From positions 1,674,001 to 1,738,000 of the forward strand of contig NC_079238.1 in the NCBI RefSeq assembly GCF_027921745.1: 64,000 bases of DNA. Direction: 5' to 3'. Positions 62,180 to 64,000 of this stretch are shown here, piece by piece. The notes under the pieces are model-generated. The model was given only the letters and a program-made list of their open reading frames with translations, made no database searches and had not been told where the DNA came from. Both the position numbers and the translations under genes were made by a program. Within the stretch, counting starts at the first letter, position 1; each line of letters starts with the position of its first letter. The DNA is from Schizosaccharomyces osmophilus (Eukaryota; Ascomycota; Schizosaccharomycetes; Schizosaccharomycetales; Schizosaccharomycetaceae).

Positions 62180-64000
62180 TTAAATCTCCATGTTCGTCTT
62201 GTGTTTGGTGGGTGACAGTGTAGGATAAAAATCATGGGATTTTCGATAACTGTATTCACATTCCAATACATGTAGATATTCTTTGTACTTTATGCTTTTT
62301 TCATATAAAAACTTCATTTTTGTGTTCCAATTCGATAGCGTTTTTTTGTAATTCTTTGATCCGGTGCCATAACAGCTAAGCATTTTGTCAAGCACATTTT
62401 GAAATTCCAGACAGGTCTGAAGTAGAGTAGGCACATGGCGACGGAAATCGTTGACTTTTTCGCGTAGTGGGCGTGGAATGTCTCGTAGTCCTTGCAAATC
62501 TGAAGGCTCCCAGTTTTGAATTTCCACCAAATCCCCAACATAGGTAACTGTGCCATCAGCAGAAGTGTAATGGGGTTTATCCTCTGCCCGTCGTAAAATC
62601 GGACCCCAACCATATTCGGTATTTGTAATATTTTCAGGAAGTGGATGACAGGACGCCATTGCAGCATTAAAGTTGAATGCATGAATCCATTCATTCAATA
62701 CGAGGATGTTGTCTACTTGAATAAGTATACTGCATTCTCCAGGGACGTTCAGTGTAAAACAATTATCTCTTCTTGAGGTGCATGACGATGGCACATCAAC
62801 ACTTGCGATCGTATTTTGTAAATCAATTTCTTTGTGAATTGTTCCATGTTTCATCCAAACTTCAGCATCAGAAAGGTCTCCGGAAGTAAACATATTTAAC
62901 TTGTATATATACAGCTTTCCTTGAGAAACTTTGGCAAACCGTTTATACCAAGGTCCAGCTGTCCACTTTCCGTTTTTTTCGGGAATTACTTTTTTGTACG
63001 ATATCAAGCCCTGACGCAACCACGGTAATTTTTCGTGAGTTTTCTCTTCTTTCATATGAAACTCATAGTTGAATATTTGAAAATGCGGTCTTCCATCAAT
63101 CACGTCTGGTTCTGGGAGATCAATTGTTTTTGTTGCGAAAAAACCAGCATTTGCTTCTGTTAATACATAAGATGAATTTTCTTTAAAAGCGTCATTTTCA
63201 CTAGCAATATCTGTATTCGTTATTTTTTTCTGGGGCTCTGCTCTTCGCAACAATTCTGACATTAAATTCATTTTATCCCTTTGTGGACTAACGTGACCTT
63301 TCACTTGGTTGCATAACTGTACATAAACAGCCTTTGGTACTTGGAATGGATTGACAACAAACAAATCGTAAAACTCATTAAGCATACACTCAAGAGCAAA
63401 CCCTACCTCTTGAGGCATACTATTCCAAGACGCACATAAAACTTTGGCTAACATTGTTTTCGATTTTCCATACTTCCTCCATTTTCGTCTTTGCTCAATA
63501 GGAACCGCACATACTGCTTCAGGATGGATTAAGGGCAGTATGGTCTGAAACGTTGATTTGATAAATGTATCCGCTGATGTATAATTGTACATTCGACGTC
63601 TAGTATTCGTTTCTTTGTGCAATCGGACAAGGGATTTTAGAAGCTCTAAAATTATTTCTTCGGTTAAAAACCCAAATGTCGAGTTCTGGCTTAACCATTT
63701 GTTAGCGAAAATGCGTATTAATCGTGAGTTCAAGAAATCTTCAGAACCATAGTAGAGATCGCAACAAATCTTTTGAAAAGCCTCGTAAAGGCTTAGATTT
63801 TTTAAATCATAGTATGATAGATAACTCGAGAAAACTTCACTCTTATTAGAGAAGTAATTTACAAACCAATCGGTGAAATTATAAGAAAGCAATTGGTTCT
63901 GTTGCAGATCCCATAAACAATGAGCAAGTTTCGCAGGATCAGAAAACCTTGAATCACTGCAGACTTGCAATAAAGGAAGGTAGGATGCATTTGGGATATG
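62180..64000 (-). CDS. mug79: Mug79/Spo7-type PH-domain protein, Arf-GEF-like; 5' end beyond the window
   Basis: The frame is open from the right edge to the stop at 62180, giving at least the last 606 codons. In the visible part, about residues 1-240 are helical and of the Sec7 (Arf guanine-nucleotide exchange) type (AHCLWDLQQNQLLSYNFTDW, and FLLSRLIRIFANKWL-like helices). A PH domain follows at about 300-430 (GLISYKKVIPEKNGKW, WYKRFAKVSQGKLYIYKL, ending LVLNEWIHAFNFN). The C-terminus is coiled coil. S. pombe Spo7/Mug79 is needed to start the forespore membrane in meiosis. The name rests on position, strand and the PH domain. Meiosis-specific control cannot be judged, because the promoter is outside the window. 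Confidence 0.85.
   Translation of the reverse strand, partial: HIPNASYLPLLQVCSDSRFSDPAKLAHCLWDLQQNQLLSYNFTDWFVNYFSNKSEVFSSYLSYYDLKNLSLYEAFQKICCDLYYGSEDFLNSRLIRIFANKWLSQNSTFGFLTEEIILELLKSLVRLHKETNTRRRMYNYTSADTFIKSTFQTILPLIHPEAVCAVPIEQRRKWRKYGKSKTMLAKVLCASWNSMPQEVGFALECMLNEFYDLFVVNPFQVPKAVYVQLCNQVKGHVSPQRDKMNLMSELLRRAEPQKKITNTDIASENDAFKENSSYVLTEANAGFFATKTIDLPEPDVIDGRPHFQIFNYEFHMKEEKTHEKLPWLRQGLISYKKVIPEKNGKWTAGPWYKRFAKVSQGKLYIYKLNMFTSGDLSDAEVWMKHGTIHKEIDLQNTIASVDVPSSCTSRRDNCFTLNVPGECSILIQVDNILVLNEWIHAFNFNAAMASCHPLPENITNTEYGWGPILRRAEDKPHYTSADGTVTYVGDLVEIQNWEPSDLQGLRDIPRPLREKVNDFRRHVPTLLQTCLEFQNVLDKMLSCYGTGSKNYKKTLSNWNTKMKFLYEKSIKYKEYLHVLECEYSYRKSHDFYPTLSPTKHKTNMEI

Noticed and set aside
1-64000. 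Retrotransposon, LTR, DNA transposon, CRISPR or 5S rRNA
   Set aside because: No reverse transcriptase, integrase or transposase motifs, no long terminal repeats, no spaced direct repeats apart from the coding minisatellite, and no 5S-like sequence found by eye.

Overview
The window is a nuclear chromosome segment of a fission yeast (genus Schizosaccharomyces), probably not S. pombe itself. The evidence is gene order, short introns with GTANGT-type donors and CTAAY-type branch sites, and HomolD/HomolE boxes in front of ribosomal protein genes. From memory, the genes match the order and relative strand of two S. pombe chromosome I clone blocks (SPAPB1E7 genes 12 down to 01, then SPAC6G9 genes 16 down to 04). 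Several protein lengths differ from what I remember for S. pombe (Pcp1, Eme1, Glt1), so a species of the octosporus/cryophilus/osmophilus group is my best guess. No transposon, LTR element, CRISPR array or rRNA gene is visible.

Left block (1-35 kb): rps6 (-); a probable mitochondrial protein of unknown function (+); rpc17, an RNA polymerase III subunit (-); ogm2, a protein O-mannosyltransferase (-); a tRNA-His(GTG) (-); a UPF0643-like gene (+) not in the S. pombe order as I recall it; an MFS transporter (+); glt1, glutamate synthase (-); eme1, a structure-specific nuclease subunit (+); gde1, an SPX-ankyrin-GDPD phosphodiesterase (-); a Ser-rich, minisatellite-encoded secreted protein (+); rpc82, a second Pol III subunit (-); mcl1, the Ctf4-type replisome protein (+); and a small basic nuclear-type protein (+).

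Right block (35-64 kb): an unrecognised spliced membrane protein (-); a possible small gene (-) almost touching xrc4 (+, end joining); an AFF4-like super-elongation-complex protein, probably ebp1 (+); a PUF RNA-binding protein (-); bqt1 (+, meiotic telomere bouquet); cfr1 (-, exomer scaffold); syb1 (-, v-SNARE); sen1 (+, RNA/DNA helicase); rpl24 (+); ubp6 (-, proteasome deubiquitinase); arc4 (+, Arp2/3 subunit); pcp1 (+, pericentrin); pcd1 (-, CoA Nudix hydrolase); and the 3' part of mug79/spo7 (-), which runs off the right edge.

Ten genes needed splicing to be read correctly: eme1, gde1, rpc82, mcl1, xrc4, the PUF gene, bqt1, syb1, ubp6, arc4 and pcd1 (eleven counting the two-exon pcd1), plus the membrane gene at 35.5 kb. 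Exon junctions below were worked out by hand from splice signals, reading frame and family similarity. The genes are ordinary chromosomal neighbours, not a pathway. I see no convincing new biological system. The best leads are a GNRA-capped hairpin just after a small ORF, a 12-bp hairpin inside another small ORF, an unexplained HomolD/TATA pair with no gene, an 18-bp inverted repeat before rpl24, the expanding Ser-rich repeat, and several unassigned small ORFs.
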